From Paramecium pentaurelia (lineage: Eukaryota; Ciliophora; Oligohymenophorea; Peniculida; Parameciidae), in the NCBI GenBank assembly GCA_905183005.1, contig CAJJDO010000144.1, positions 7,031 through 71,030 on the forward strand: 64,000 bases of DNA, read 5' to 3'. The translations under genes were made by a program, and so were the position numbers. Shown in pieces: positions 1 through 12,738 of the stretch (positions within the stretch are counted from its first letter, which is position 1; every line of letters starts with the position of its first letter). The notes under the pieces are model-generated. The model made no database searches. It was not told the origin of the DNA and was given only the letters and a program-made list of their open reading frames with translations.

Positions 1-37
<37 letters not shown>

Positions 38-44
38 TAATAAT
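1..44. repeat. (ATA)n trinucleotide microsatellite
   Basis: A near-perfect ATA/TAA/AAT run of about 14 units, interrupted near its end by ataaaaataata. It continues off the left edge, so its real length is unknown. In the + frame discussed above it encodes Asn. Confidence 0.9.
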
Positions 45-155
45 ATTAATTTTAAACTCTATAAGTTATTCCTGAAGGCATGGTATTTAGAACAAGAAAT
101 GGTACCAAGTATCATCTTATAAATTGTGAAAATGTTTAAAAATATTAAACTATGA
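1..155 (+). CDS. 3' end of a gene with a poly-Asn tract (partial)
   Basis: The window opens in an (AAT)n run that reads as poly-Asn in the frame that stays open to TGA at 153-155. The tail after the run is hydrophobic and basic (FKLYKLFLKAWYLEQE..., then a short K/I-rich end). The 5' part lies outside the window. TGA is the only stop in this code, so chance ORFs are long and this could be non-coding DNA next to a microsatellite. It would be convergent with the next gene. Confidence 0.35.
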
Positions 156-272
156 TGATAACAATATAAGAGGCACGAGAATAAAATTTGACTGGGTGTT
201 TGAATTGTAAAGCATGAATTAAATTTAATTATTCTATTAAAGATGGCTTATTAAAATTTAGTTAAATAAACA

Positions 273-1443
273 TCATTCCATATAGGAAGGTTTTGGTTTT
301 CCAGTTTTAAGAGTGCAGCCAGCACAATGCAGTAATGCTACTGCAGCATAAATTGGTCCTTTTTTAAGTAATTCAGATCTAAAAGCTATGCCCATAAATT
401 CACCATTTAATGAGAAAGAGAGTGTACCTAAAATAATTATAATTAAGAGTACCATTAATCATGTTTAAACAAACTCCAAGAACCCCTTCTTTTTTGAATC
501 TTTTTCCATAAGTTTAACCTGATGCATTGCTTCCATTTCTTAATTATGCTAATCCATAATAAGCAAAGCCTTAATTTAAATCACAAAATGCAGCATTCAA
601 GTTAATGTTATTTCCTTAACAAACTCCAATTTTTAATTCATTTTCTGTTCTACTATCTGCTTCAATTTCCCAATAATGAACACCATTTTCAAATCCCTAA
701 ATATATTTAATTGTATATTACTTGATCTCCCAAGACTGTTCTGAAAATATATGAGCTTTCTTTAAGAAAGACACAAGTATCTCCGCTTGTCAATAGAATA
801 CCTGATCCACATTTATTTTTATCCCATTTAAAATTAAGACCTCCCTCAATATTCATACTAGGTTGTATTTAAATTATTTGAATTGACTTATTAGTGGATA
901 GATTGATTGATCCTGATCCAGATCCAGATAACTTTGGTTAAAATTTTTTGATAATTTCATATTATTTTCTATGATCTGATGCATTTTCAAACAATTGTAC
1001 TGTCAGCTCACATAATAAGCTACAAAATGATGTTTACCTAAAAATTATTAATAACAATACTTGTTTTCCTCAGTTGATAAATATTCTTTACAATTATCAT
1101 GATTTAAACATTTAACTCTTATACATTAATTTTGATGTTATTCAATATCAATAATTGAGCATAATTTTTTGCATTCAGGATTTAAGCAATATAATTGCAA
1201 GTTCTTATATACTTTAAGCATTGCTCCTTAAATTTTAATGTATTATGGAATATTTTCTGAAGAATTTGGTGGATAACAACAATCTTTGCTTTTGCATGGA
1301 GGTTTTGTTGCCACACAATCACTGCAGTACATTTAACCGCAAAAATTGCATTCTAATGGATCTTTAACCACTTTATTGCAAACCAAGCACATCAAATGTT
1401 ATTGAGGTTAAGGCTGAAATCGACTAATGTCATACCCAGACAT
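273..1443 (-). CDS. RING/TRAF-type zinc finger protein with SPRY domain
   Basis: Spliced product about 365 aa with the ciliate code. The N-terminus has a Cys/His cluster typical of TRAF-type or RING-like zinc fingers: CLVCNKVVKDPLECNFCGQ, then YCSDCV, followed by a second C/H group around residues 80-115. The C-terminal half is a SPRY domain, seen as HYWEIEADS, KIGVC, YGLAQ and GVCLNMINGTLSFSLNGE. Three introns of 23, 25 and 25 nt (GTA...TAG) restore the frame; the last joins MIN to GTLSFSL. The family suggests an E3 ubiquitin ligase or substrate-binding adaptor; that role is inferred. The start is the ATG opening MSGYDISRF. Convergent with the left-edge gene. Confidence 0.82.
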
Positions 1444-1807
1444 AATTTATTTTGTTGAAATTATAATTAAAAAATTTTTAATCAATAATTCATTTAAATT
1501 TCAAATGTTTCTAATTCTGATAATAGCAAATTTCTTTATACATTATATACTAACTTTAATAAATAAGAAACATGTTCCTTCACTTTAAATATTAATAGAA
1601 AAATTAAATGACTTGATGTTAAAGCTTTAATTTTATTAATATTTGAGTTTTATTCTTTGGAATCTCTTTCTCACTTATATAAATATATATTGGTGAAAAT
1701 CAATTGTGTTTAGTTAATATAGATTGAAAATGAAACTAAATGTTTCTAATGCGCTTGATTTATAAATTACTACTATAGTAATTTAAATCAAACATAGTAA
1801 TTTATTA
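1444..1807. other. Divergent intergenic region
   Basis: About 360 bp of AT-rich DNA between the divergent starts of the SPRY gene and the kinase gene. It must hold both promoters. I see no RNA gene, conserved box or significant repeat. Confidence 0.7.
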
Positions 1808-3305
1808 ATGGATATATAAAATTAGAAAAGAAAGAGTAAATTTTCATTCTCTCGTGCTCCTTCAAATGAAAATTCTAGTGCTTTACAATAATTAAAAAAT
1901 AGGTTCAAAGGTAAAATGAGTTTATATTTATAGGATAAATGCTCTAATTGATTAATAAAAATGAGAATAAGGATTAAGATAAATAGATTTAAGAGTTTTT
2001 AATTAGAATAAATGTTGAATTAGAAGAGGAAGATCTTAAATACATAAAATTCGATATGAGCTTGTTTCATGAAAATTATATTGATGGTGAAATATTGGGA
2101 GAAGGTTGTATTGGATTAGTAAGAAGTGTTACAAGAAAATAAGATGGTTGTGAATTTGCATGTAAAATTGTAAAGACAGATTCTGAGGAGATTGTTAAAA
2201 ATGTTATTTTGAATATTTATGTGATAGATGATTTTAGAATTCAAGAATCTTAAAAAATTAAGCCATCCTCATATTGTTGCTATGAAGGAACTATTCATTT
2301 AATGGAATGAAGGTTTCTAAAGCACAGGAACAGTTTTAGTAATAATGGAAAAGGTAAAAGGTAAGGAAATGTTTGAAGTAATACAAAAGTAAAAGAATTA
2401 TAGTGGTATATTATGATATAAATTTTTAGAATGGACTGCAAGAATTTTATTTGAGTAAATATTGGTTTCTATAAAATATATGCATGATAATTATTGTTGT
2501 CATAGAGATTTAAAACCAAATAATATTTTATGTACAGAGGATGGCACATCAATTAAGATTACAGACTTTAATGTATATAATAAATTAATAAATTAGGTTT
2601 CAAAATTTACTGATGGCTATAAAGAATTCACTAATTTAGATGATCATGGTAAAATTGAAATGTGGACATATACAGGTACTGTTGCATTTTCAGCTCCTGA
2701 AATATTTTCAGGTGGTTTGTACAAGTAAATTATATTTTTTAATCAGTGAATAAGTTGATTTATGGAGTGCAGGTGTAATATTGTATGTAATGTTAAGTGG
2801 TGAATTACCATTTAATTCAGAATATCTTAATGATCTTATTGATTAAATTTAGAAATGTAAATACTAAATGATTGGTCCAATTTGGGATTAAATTTCATCA
2901 TAAGCAAAAGATTTAATATAAAATTTATTATAATTAGATCCACTTCATAGATTAACACCTGAATAAGCTCTAGATCATCCTTGGATTAAAAATGTTTAAA
3001 ATAAATCAGAGATTCCTAGAGATACTTTAGAAAAGAATATGGCAAGATTTTTAAATCAAAAAATAAATACTGATTCTGAATTAAGTGCCAAAAAAATAAA
3101 ATAAATATGTTTTCTATTTGGAGCAGGAGAAATTTGGAAACGTCACTCTTTAAAAAATTCATCAGTTTCCAAAATTTCTGAAGATCTTAAGAAATTTAAA
3201 TCTATTGATATTTCAACATACAAAAAAGAAATTTAAGTTACTAAGGATTAGAATTCTAATCATGTATATCATATAGATTGTCCATTTAGTGATGATTCAG
3301 ATTGA
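1808..3305 (+). CDS. Serine/threonine protein kinase, CAMK/CDPK-like
   Basis: Spliced product 459 aa with five introns of 22-25 nt. The kinase fold is complete: glycine loop GEGCIGLV (about residues 90-97), catalytic Lys in FACKIV (about 112), alpha-C region MILEFKNLKKLSHPHIV, catalytic loop HRDLKPNN, activation segment GTVAFSAPE, and the F-helix motif VDLWSAGVILYVMLSG. The usual DFG magnesium motif reads DFN here (TDFN, codons at 2569-2574, then an intron). The Asp is kept, so activity is likely. After the kinase domain there is an approximately 110-residue K/S-rich tail with no EF-hands seen, so this is not a canonical CDPK. The gene converges on the Q/E-rich secreted gene, with stops 30 bp apart. 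Confidence 0.9.
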
Positions 3306-3335
3306 ATTATTATTTTTATAATTATTTTTATATTT

Positions 3336-4016
3336 TCAAATGTGGAAATTTGCAAATTGTTCCATCTCTTTTCTATATTACTCTTCCAAATATTGATCCA
3401 AATCGTTAGGATTGATTGATCCTTACATTTTAATATCACTTTCCTTAACTTCAAATCCACTTTCACTATCATATGATGAATAAGGTAAACTGTTATCAGC
3501 TGGAGCAAATGGAGAAACAACTCCCTTTTAATCAGGGATTGGATCCTTTTAAATTACTGGAGTTAATTAATGTTCAACTACATCAACAGGCATTTCACTT
3601 TATGCTTCATATTGATTATTTGGTTTTCTTTCATTCTCTTAACTTTACATATAAGAATCTTCATCATTTAATTGTTATTCTTCAAGTCTTTATCTCTTCA
3701 ATCTCTCATATTCTTCTTATTCTTTTCTATCTAATTCTTCCATTTATTCTGCTGTTAATGTTTGTTCTTCATCAATTTATATTACTGCTTCTTCCTCTAT
3801 TTGAACTTATTATTATTCATGAACATTGATTTATTAGATTCCTTCTTATTAAATATCTTATTCCTAATTCAATTAAACATCATCATCAATGTATTACACT
3901 TATTTTTCAATCAAAGCTAATTTTTATCCATTCAAAATATGGATCTTCTTTTGTCTCAAATTTTATGCTGATTGAGCAATACATATCAGAATAACTATCA
4001 GAATCACTGTTCTCAT
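3336..4016 (-). CDS. Secreted Gln/Glu-rich protein (hypothetical)
   Basis: An intronless 226-aa ORF opening with a clear signal peptide (MRTVILIVILICIAQSA). The mature part is dominated by Gln, Glu and Asp, for example runs such as DDDVQLNQEQDIQQEG, and then has a Pro-containing middle (PVDVVEHQLTPVIQ). No known domain is recognised. The composition resembles secreted or granule proteins of ciliates, and a trichocyst matrix gene lies about 700 bp away, but a role in trichocysts is only a guess. Standard-code ORFs on both strands here are shadows of this gene. Confidence 0.7.
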
Positions 4017-4713
4017 TAAAACGGATTATTATAATATTGTAAATATTCCAACAAATTAAAAAATACAATGTCTATAATTCAATAAAAATGCAGTAATGTT
4101 TCATCAAACTTTAATAAACTATCATCTAAAATAGCAAACATCTCAAAACGGTGTAGTTATTCATAATAAATATATTATTGTCTATTCCTGATAGTCAAAT
4201 ATATGATTATATTGAAATATATATCATTTAATCATATAGAATAGAATGAAACATTATACTAATAAATAATAATCTAGTGTTTTAATATCTAAATAGATTT
4301 CTAATAATATGAAGAAATCATTCATTTTTATATGATAATTATAATGAAGACTAATATAAGAGATATAATATAAAAATGATAATAAATAAAGATAAATATT
4401 CTCAAACACTTTACTTAAGTATTATATTTCATTAATATTATTTACATGAATTTGAATTTAAATATTCAATTTAATTTTACATCTTTAAAAATTTGAATAT
4501 CAAATTGTATTTTATTACTTAGATAGCAGTTTAATAAATTAAAACTAGAAAATAATAAAAATATGTATAATTGACATACTAGTATGGCGTTAATGAGATA
4601 TTTGATATTGATATGAAGATTCAAAGATATTTTCACATTGAGTTTAAAGTATTTTAACATAAGATAAAAGATTAGAATTATAATTTGTATTCGTTTTTAA
4701 TAATAATATAAAA
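4017..4713. other. Intergenic, AT-rich, divergent promoters
   Basis: Roughly 700 bp separate two divergent genes for secreted proteins. The sequence is dominated by A/T runs and short TATA-like stretches. I found no convincing gene or repeat; short ORFs here have no codon structure or motif to support them. Confidence 0.6.
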
Positions 4714-5945
4714 ATGAGAATTGTGATTTTAGTTCTATTGAGCATGGTAGTATTGATATACGATGTTAGGCATTATGTAAAATGGGCACAGATCCAAAGA
4801 TTGTGTTGGCAGAAATTGATGATCATCATATGGGGAAAACATTCTTGAATGCAATCCAAATTAGTTTGGCAACAGGTTCACCTGTACATGAGATTTAGAG
4901 TTATATAAACAATATAAGGTATATAATAACCTTGATTGTAGATTTATGTTGGAATAAGAATAAAAGGATGCTGATCTTTATATCTAAAGCACATAAGCAT
5001 CATGCAATAGATTGTTACATGATTTTTCAACAAATTTAGCTTATCATTAGAGTCAATTGAAAGCTCATCAGAAAATAGTTGAGGTTATTCTTTTTATTTA
5101 TAAATTAGGAAAACACAAATAATCTCTAAAGATCTTTAAATAAGATTGCAGAAGTCTCAGTTGAAATTGAAGAGAATACCAAGAAAACAAATGCAGGATA
5201 GAGCGAAAGAGATTTATAATATGCTGAATTTTAATCAAAGATCAAAGATCATACAGAAGCTATAGCTGCAATTGATGAAGCATATGCTCTAATTGAACAT
5301 TTATCAAGTGGTTCATCATTCATATAAGTTAAGGGAAGGTTTAACAAAGTATTGTAAAGATTATAGAAGTAAAGTTCTATTGCAATCTATTAGTTAATCA
5401 ACTGGATTATTATTCTAGCCAATTCTTACAATGATGACCTAATTATCATCAAAATCTGATTCAGACACTGCAAAGAAAGTTTTATAGTTGTTGGCCAATT
5501 TAAGAGTTTAAATTGTTGAAAGTAAAGGAAATGATGAATCAATTGAGAAATAATAAAGTCTAAATTGGTAATAATTCTTATCAGATTTAACAAATGAAAA
5601 AAATACATTGTAAATTTTTATTATTTATACTTTTAATAGATCAGATCAAAGATAAAATTTGGAATAAGCTATTTTGAATTATTAGAGTATTATTGAAGAA
5701 TCAGAAGGCAAGGTTGAGTATCATGCAGCTGAGGTTGAAAGAAATTAAGTAATAAATAATTTAAATAATATAAGAGTAATTTGGAAGGATAAGATTAATG
5801 GTGTAGATAATAATAAGATATTTATTAGATGGAAACTTAATCAAGAGTTTCGACTTAAGATTTAATTTCAAGAATATCAGATCACATTTAGGATAAGATA
5901 GTAACTCTTAAAGAATATTTAAGAGAAAGACTTCAATTAAATTGA
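4714..5945 (+). CDS. Trichocyst matrix protein (TMP family)
   Basis: Spliced product 358 aa. Six introns of 23-30 nt are inferred; the fourth boundary is the least certain. A signal peptide (MRIVILVLLSMALC) is followed by an almost wholly helical, Gln/Glu/Lys-rich protein with features I associate with Paramecium trichocyst matrix proteins: IEENTKKTNAGQSERD, DHTEAIAAIDEAYALIEHL, and a C-terminus like QDKIVTLKEYLRERLQ. TMP precursors enter regulated secretory granules, are cut by proteases and assemble into the crystalline core that expands on discharge. TMPs form large multigene families in Paramecium, so this is one of many copies. It is the strongest genus marker in the window. Confidence 0.88.
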
Positions 5946-5979
5946 GTATCTAATCATTCAAAAATATAAAAACCCATTT

Positions 5980-7100
5980 TCAAACAATTTCAAATATTGA
6001 TAATTTATTAGAAATGTCACTGACAAGCAAAGTGTTATTTCCTATACTCTCTATCCAATTAGGTTTATTTTTTATTTTTGCTCTTAACACTTAAACTTAT
6101 TTATTCCATATAGCAAATGTTTAATCATTTGAAATTGTAACTATTTTATCATTTAAATAAGTGCTTCTCATCACTTTACTTTTATGAGCATCAATAACAA
6201 ATTCAGGAATTGGAGGTTTTTTATTTTTCTTTCTTTTCAATTATTATACTTTGAAACAATAGACTTATCCAGTTTCAGTTGATATCAGAATTGAATTATC
6301 TTTAGAAGTTGCAGAATATATTACAGGAGGTGAAACAGTTAAAGGTGCATATTATAAATGAATTGTACCTTTAATTAAAATAAATAATGATACTTAAATC
6401 AAATTTGAATAGTATTTTAGCTTGTGATGCCTATTAGATTAATGGTTGATCTTCAATCTAGTGTTTATATTAATAATCCCATAGAATAATTTTATAGTCA
6501 AATCCTGTAGATATATATAGTTATTCTCCTTCATCTTGAATGAAATCTCCACTAAAACAAGTCTTTATATTATAAGTAATAAATACATTTTCATGTCCTT
6601 CTTTAAGATTGGATCTAAGATTGAGTTATCTATCAAAAATAGATGTACAACCACTAATAATAGAGAAGTATAATAATACGAGTCAAAATTTGCAGAAATT
6701 AATTATTATTGAGTATCAAAAGTTATTTAGTTTATTTCACTATCATTTTCAAATTTGAATGTACAAGCTTTAACTATAATGTCTTATCTTATGTCAAATA
6801 ATAAAATCTGAATAATATTTATTTATTACTTCATTATTCCTAGCACCATAGACTTGAGTATCTGATAATAAACAATTGGCAGTTTATGATTCTTCTACTT
6901 TCCCAAGATTGAATAATTTAACAGATGATTACAATCTTAGATCATATAATCTCATAGTTGAATCTTCGGATATGGTGAGGAAAAGGTTATCATTTTGTTT
7001 GGATGCACTAATACCTGTGATTGGCTATTGGTGAACTGGTATGAAATTCAAAAATACTATTTTTCTCTGAAAATACAAGGGTAGATTTCTCTGTTATCAT
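5980..7100 (-). CDS. WD40 repeat protein
   Basis: Spliced product 341 aa; introns of 22, 22, 26 and 25 nt restore a single frame. WD-type blades are visible as GISASKQNDNLFLTISED with MRLYDLR, then YISTGFDYKIILWDY, IIYSATSKDNSILIS-like segments and ITISNDQTFAIWNKQ near the C-terminus. With about 340 aa it would make one seven-bladed propeller. A KRKKNKKPPIP segment interrupts the later blades, a feature seen in WDR53-like proteins, but orthology is not established. The start ATG is at 7098-7100 and is followed by MITEKSTLVF. It converges on the trichocyst gene, with 34 bp between stops. Confidence 0.8.
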
Positions 7101-7174
7101 GAATTTAATAATTATGTTAATATATTAATATATATATATAAATAGTTATGAGAAAAAGTATATTTATATATGAT

Positions 7175-7873
7175 TCACAAATTGCATTATTATTTCTAAC
7201 TTTAAATAAGTTTGATAACACTGCTTTATTGTAAATATATTTATGGATTTATTTGTTTAAATTTCTTATGTTATATTTTAGCATATTTTAAATAACAAGG
7301 CTAAAATACAAAAATTTAATTACTTTATTTTATGGATTATTAGTCTTCCATTTTCTGCCATTAAAATAATTATAAAAGTCTTTAAGATAAGACTTTGATT
7401 TAAGATTGATAAATGCATAACCAGGATTAACAATTCCATCAAATGGGAAATTTAGATAATCAAATTTATTTTTGAATTTTGGATCAATTTCCATCATCAA
7501 CATCTCTTTTGTATAATTTTAAGGAATATTTCTCATCATTAAAGTTGTTCTATTATCACCTTCTATCTATAATTTATAGTATAATTATTTACATTAGTAA
7601 TGTTGAAATCAAATGATTATTCACTTTCTTCTGATTTATCAAATACTCCTTATATAAATTATAATTATTCAGAATGTATAGGTGTTTGATTACTACTTAT
7701 AAATATTTGAGACTCTAAATCTAATAATCAAATTTATTACCATATGCTTCAAATGTAGTATTCAAAAATTCATTAGATGTAGAAGAATCATCACTCTAAT
7801 GTCCATCACTATCTTTTTGATTAAATTCATCTATTTCTTTAAACAATGACAATTTGTAAAGTTTTCTCTTCAT
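7175..7873 (-). CDS. Mei2-like RNA-binding protein (Mei2-type C-terminal RRM)
   Basis: Spliced product 207 aa with three introns (26, 26, 23 nt). The C-terminal half matches the special Mei2 RRM: TTLMMRNIPQNYTKEMLM, FDYLNFPFDGIVNPGYAFI, YFNGRKW, and the trailing PCYLKYAKIQ, equivalent to the family's ARIQGK segment. Mei2 proteins bind RNA and drive entry into meiosis in fission yeast; plants and protists carry several relatives. The N-terminal 80 residues are Asp/Ser-rich and low in complexity. The protein is short for the family and has only this one RRM. It lies just upstream of the WD40 gene on the same strand, 74 bp apart. Confidence 0.85.
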
Positions 7874-8063
7874 AATTTAAATTAATTAACAACTTATTAA
7901 TAATAAAACATTTAAATTAATTTTTTAACTATTATAATAACAAAATATGTATATTCTCATATTAATAAAAATATTGGAATGAATTAACATAGATAATTAA
8001 ATTACATAACTAATTTATTAGACTATATATATTATTATTATTTATTATAATTATTTTTTATAA

Positions 8064-10253
8064 ATGAATTATGAGCATCGTTCATTATTGGAAATTGATA
8101 ATAAGTAATAAGAATTGATAAAATAAAATGAAATTCATAACCAATAATAATTAAACTTTTAATAAGAATATAATATATAAGAAGATCCATCCATTAAATT
8201 GAAAGACATTCATAAAGAATATCGTAAAAACTAAGCATTTAGTAATTTTATCAAATATCATGTTCCACTTTTCTCTTAAGGAGATAAGGGTGTTACAATT
8301 AAAATGATCAACCATAATATTTAAGAATAAAATTAAGATAACAATTAATTAAGTAAAGTTAAATAAGTTCAATTTAATCTTCAAAATAATTATCTCCATT
8401 TAATAGTGAAGCATCCTAGTGAATATTTAACATTAAATGAGAAATTTAATTTATAGAGAAGTATTCAACAATATGCAATGCAAAATAGATTTGATTCTAC
8501 TTCAGAAGATGATAATGATGATGTTGAGGATTAACACTCTATTATTGAAGTAGTAGTCAAAGAATTAACCTAATAGCCAAAGAGTATTTTAAAGAAATAG
8601 CCTAAGGAATTTAAACATGATACAGATGATGATGAAGATTATTATTAAAATAAAGGATTAAGTTATAAAGAAATAAGAAATCTAGAGAAGAAGGTTAAAG
8701 AACATGATTATGGTGTAGGATTAGAATTACTTTAAAAATTAGGATTTAAATATGGTGAAGGTTTAGGAATAAATAGATAAGGAATTTTAGAACCTGTAAT
8801 TCCTGTTAAAAAGTAAGTATTTACAGGAATTTAATTAAATAAAAATAAAAATAATGAAGAAGATTAGGTATGGTTATATGATCATCCAAATGAAACTAAG
8901 AATATAAAAAAAGTAGATAAAATATGGAGAAAAAGAAATTAAAATGATAATTAATTAAACTTATCATAATTCAATTAATTAAATTCTAAAGATAACATTA
9001 TTTAAGAATATTTGAATGAAGTAAAAGAATTGACTTAATCAGTCTAAAATTTATTATATACTAAATTAAGTAAATATGAAATTGATGAATAATTAATTGA
9101 ATAAAAAAGAAATTAAACAAATAAATTAGAAATTGAAAAAGAAAGAGCAATTAATAATTTAGAAAAGCAAAAAGAATCCATAAGAAAAAAAGAATCATTT
9201 TAAAAATATCTTCTCTTTTTTTAAGATGATGAAGTCTAAATATCTAATGAACCTTTTCCTCTATATGAAAAATTTTTAGAATGCTTTATTAAATATCCTG
9301 ACTTATTCATTTAATTTAATCTGATTGATGTATTAATTAAATAAGGAATAGAAGAAATTATAAAAAAGATTTAAAATTGGGAAGGACCATAAATAGATAT
9401 ACTTGAAAATGAATTTAAATTCATTAATAAAATTGTCAATTTAGTAAAAGATGTTTTCATTTAATAAAAATCATTAATTACTACTTCAAATAATAAAGAT
9501 TTTAAAATTCTCATTATTGATAACTTAATCTCATCAAAAGATTTCCAAAATCTATAAACTATTGTTGATATACTCATTAATCCTATTATATCAAAATTAA
9601 TAAATTATATATGTAAAAAATATGATCCATGTTAAGATAATTTATTATTAGAAATGCTTAAATTATGGACTATTGATATATCATCAATAGAAATTGAAGA
9701 AATATAAAATTAAAAAGTGGAAAAACTTAAATTATTTAATACAATAACTATTTAAAACATTATTAATCTCCTTATTCCTAAATTATTATAAACAATATCT
9801 AATTGGAGTATAAATGATTCATTTTAACTACATAAAGTTATACTTCCTTGGATTTATTCATAATTTAACAACCAAGAATTATAAGATTAATTGATTTAAA
9901 AACTATTTAATATTGATCTAGACAATTAACCTGATTTTGGTTTAAGTATACTATCCCCTTTTACTAAACTTTATCAAAATTAATGGAATCAAATACTAGA
10001 AAAATAAGTAATACCAAAAATTCTTAGTTATATATCAAATATAGATTAAACATCTAATTTTGATACTATTTAGAGAATTCTTTTTTATTTTGAATACATT
10101 CAAGATTATGCTGAAATCATATTTGAACCTCTAATTGATAAAATAAACTAATATGTATGTTCAAGAATGTAAGAAGATGTCTCTAGTAGAGATTCAGGAT
10201 TTCATCAATTAATTTTATAGTATAAAATATTAATTATCTAATTAGGTGGCTGA
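8064..10253 (+). CDS. G-patch splicing factor, TFIP11/Ntr1-like
   Basis: An uninterrupted 729-aa ORF with no intron, unlike most neighbours. A G-patch motif at about residues 216-250 (YGVGLELLQKLGFKYGEGLG, then INRQGILEPV) is followed by a long helical region and a C-terminal GCFC-type domain containing VILPWIYSQF and LSILSPFTKLYQNQW. That order is diagnostic of TFIP11 (Ntr1 in yeast), which recruits and stimulates the DEAH helicase Prp43/DHX15 during spliceosome disassembly. An acidic patch (SEDDNDDVEDQ) precedes the G-patch. The protein ends slightly earlier than animal TFIP11. Confidence 0.88.
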
Positions 10254-10416
10254 ATTAATGGGAATTGATCCTTTAAGAAAAGGTATTGAGCAAATGTAAT
10301 CGTCTGTCTGTAAAATTTAATTTGATCAAAGAGAAGTTAATCTGATGATCATTTACTAATTAAATTATAATAATTACTGAAGTTTTGATATTATCATAAA
10401 GAATATATAAAAGTAA

Positions 10417-10731
10417 TCAATCTATTTGAATATCAACATCTTTGAAACATGATTTCCTTGTATTTTATAAATTTGAGTAACATAATGAAGGATTTAAAAA
10501 TAAAGGTTCAATTTGCTTCTAGAGTAGTTGAGCTTTTAGTCTCTATCTGAAATTGAATACTTCTTCATTTGAGTAATGCAGAAATACAATAGAAGAATCT
10601 GCAAAACTCACCTTTCTCTCACCTTGCTATTACATGGAATCTAATTAATCTTAGTCATAGGTTTAACTAAATGTATCTATTTTCTATTGGAGTAATTCAA
10701 ACTTTATTTTGGGACCTATGCATGTAGTCAT
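10417..10731 (-). CDS. Small hypothetical protein
   Basis: A 104-aa intronless ORF opening MTTCIGPKIKFELLQQK and ending KSCFKDVDIQID. Base composition is less AT-extreme than the flanking intergenic DNA and codons look gene-like, for example QQQGERKVSFADSSIVFLH. No domain is recognised. It converges on the TFIP11-like gene, 163 bp from its stop. It may be a real small protein or a fragment. Confidence 0.5.
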
Positions 10732-11548
10732 ATTATAAAAAAGATTATTAATTTTTAATTTAAAACAGAATTATATATTATAATACTCTTTATTATTTAA
10801 TGGAAATTAATGAGAAATATCCATTTAGAATGTTATCATATAATAATTAAGAATCTATCAAAAATGATAATATTATTGTCTAAATTAATTTAGAATTTAA
10901 GAAATAATATAATTTTAATAAGTACAAATACATTTCAGATAATATATAATTTTATATATATTTATTTATATTAATATTATTATTATTAATTTAATGGCAT
11001 TAACATTATTCAAACTGAAATATAGCAATAATGATCAATCTTCAATTAATTAAGATATAAGCACATATTAGATTATATGTTTATATTTCAGATAGTTGGA
11101 TAATCTCTAATAAAATATATCAGCAAATATTTAATATTGACTGGTTATTATTATTATTTTACATTAAAATTAATATAAATTCATTTATAAACACTTCTAT
11201 GATGACATAATTTAATTAGTTATTAAATAAATATTAAGTGATTATTACAGATGGGAGATTTATTAAGACCTTAGATAATGGTAATCCATTGGATTAATGT
11301 TATAATTATTATATTAATTTTGAATGAGGAATATTATTTAAATAATTTAAAAATATGGATTTAGCTTCTTTACTCTATTGTTATAACTCAAAAATATAAT
11401 TTTTGATATATTCTTTATAATTTTTTTATTTAATGTCAAATTTATATGATTTAAGAACAATAGAAATTATTAAGTCATATATAATAATTATTAAGTGAGT
11501 CTTATTTCATAAATATTGCAGATAATATCTCCTAATTTGATTTAATTT
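10732..11548. other. AT-rich intergenic region
   Basis: About 820 bp. One open frame on the + strand around 10800-11025 would encode about 72 residues ending in a Leu/Ile-rich segment, but it lacks support beyond absence of TGA. No RNA gene or clear repeat was seen. Confidence 0.55.
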
Positions 11549-12611
11549 ATGACTTTAAATGCTGCTCAAGAATTTAGATAAACAATATTAATCTTATAAA
11601 AAAAGAAAATGAATTCTTCACAAAGCTCCTTTACAGATCTTAATGATTGGGCTTTAATTTATTCGAATCTCTAACAAATCAAACTAGAGTAATTATCTTC
11701 AAAGCTCAAATTACATTTCAAAAATCTACCCGACTTTAATGACTTTATTAAACTTTATGAGTCTTCTAAATTTGAATCAGATGATTCTTGGAATCTAAAT
11801 GAGGAACTTTTATTATAATTTATAGTTTTGAGTCTCAATCCAAAATGTATTAAGGTACTTATGATAAAAATTTAGAATCGATTCGATTGGGAGAAAGTGC
11901 AAAAGTTAATGCCTAAATACAGGAGTCTATCAGAATTATGCTTTAAATTCTAATCTTTCTATAAGGCCTTTCTTCCAAGACAACCTTGGTCAACTTTTGA
12001 AGAATAAACTTTGTTATAAATCATTTTGTAATATATTTCTTATTTACAATAGAGATAATCCTAGTCGCTGTAAAAGGAAATGGAGTACTATCGCTTATTA
12101 ATATAATTGTATTTGCAAGTCTGGAATATTAAGAAATGCAAAATAATGTCGTGAACGATGGAATAATAAATTAGATCCACAAATTAATAGGTAATTGTAA
12201 TGATAATATTTTACAGAGAACCATGGTCAAAGTCTGAAGAGTTAAACTTTCTATAATTGCTACTTCAGAATGGACGTAAATGGGTTGAAATATCTATCAA
12301 ATTATCTATGATTACTAAATAAAGAAGAAGAACTGAATTTGTTTTGAAACACAAATTTAAACAACTTAAAAAATACTATGGTATGTAATTTTATAAGTTT
12401 GCAAGGTTAGAGACCAAAAAGATTAAGTGATATCAAAATTAGTCCATATTGGAATATTTAGGAAGCTAACATGATTCTATATAAAATAGAAGTTCTTTAA
12501 GAGAAAACTAAAAAGAGTCAGACTCAAAAATATTCTTTTTGTGAATTTTTGTGTTCTGAACAAGAGTATTGCTTAGCCATAATTAAAAATGGTAGTTTAA
12601 TTTAATTGTGA
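11549..12611 (+). CDS. Myb-like DNA-binding protein (tandem copy 1)
   Basis: Spliced product 328 aa, introns of 25, 26 and 25 nt. Two SANT/Myb-like modules are visible. The first covers PWSTFEEQTLLQIIL ... CKRKWSTIA ... QCRERWNNKLDPQIN. The second begins REPWSKSEELNFLQLLLQ and continues GRKWVEIS ... RTEFVLKHKFK. The QCRERWxNKLDPxIN block is typical of R2R3-type Myb/CDC5-like proteins. The N-terminal 150 residues are helical with no recognised domain. It is probably a nuclear transcription factor. It is paralogous to the next gene, about 130 bp downstream in the same orientation. Confidence 0.83.
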
Positions 12612-12738
12612 TATCTAAGCAATAAATTATTTATTATATAAAATGGATTTAAAAATTAGAAAGATATACATATTTCTGGGTTTTATATTCTCGCAATTAC
12701 AAAGCGATAAATTTGATTATTGAAATTATATATCGAAT

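Noticed and set aside
3473..3829. 118-aa + strand ORF
   Set aside because: It is a standard-code shadow of the - strand secreted Q/E-rich gene at 3336-4016, whose signal peptide and composition are convincing.
10800..11025. 72-codon + strand ORF with a hydrophobic end
   Set aside because: With TGA as the only stop and high AT content, such ORFs are expected by chance; no motif or neighbour supports it.
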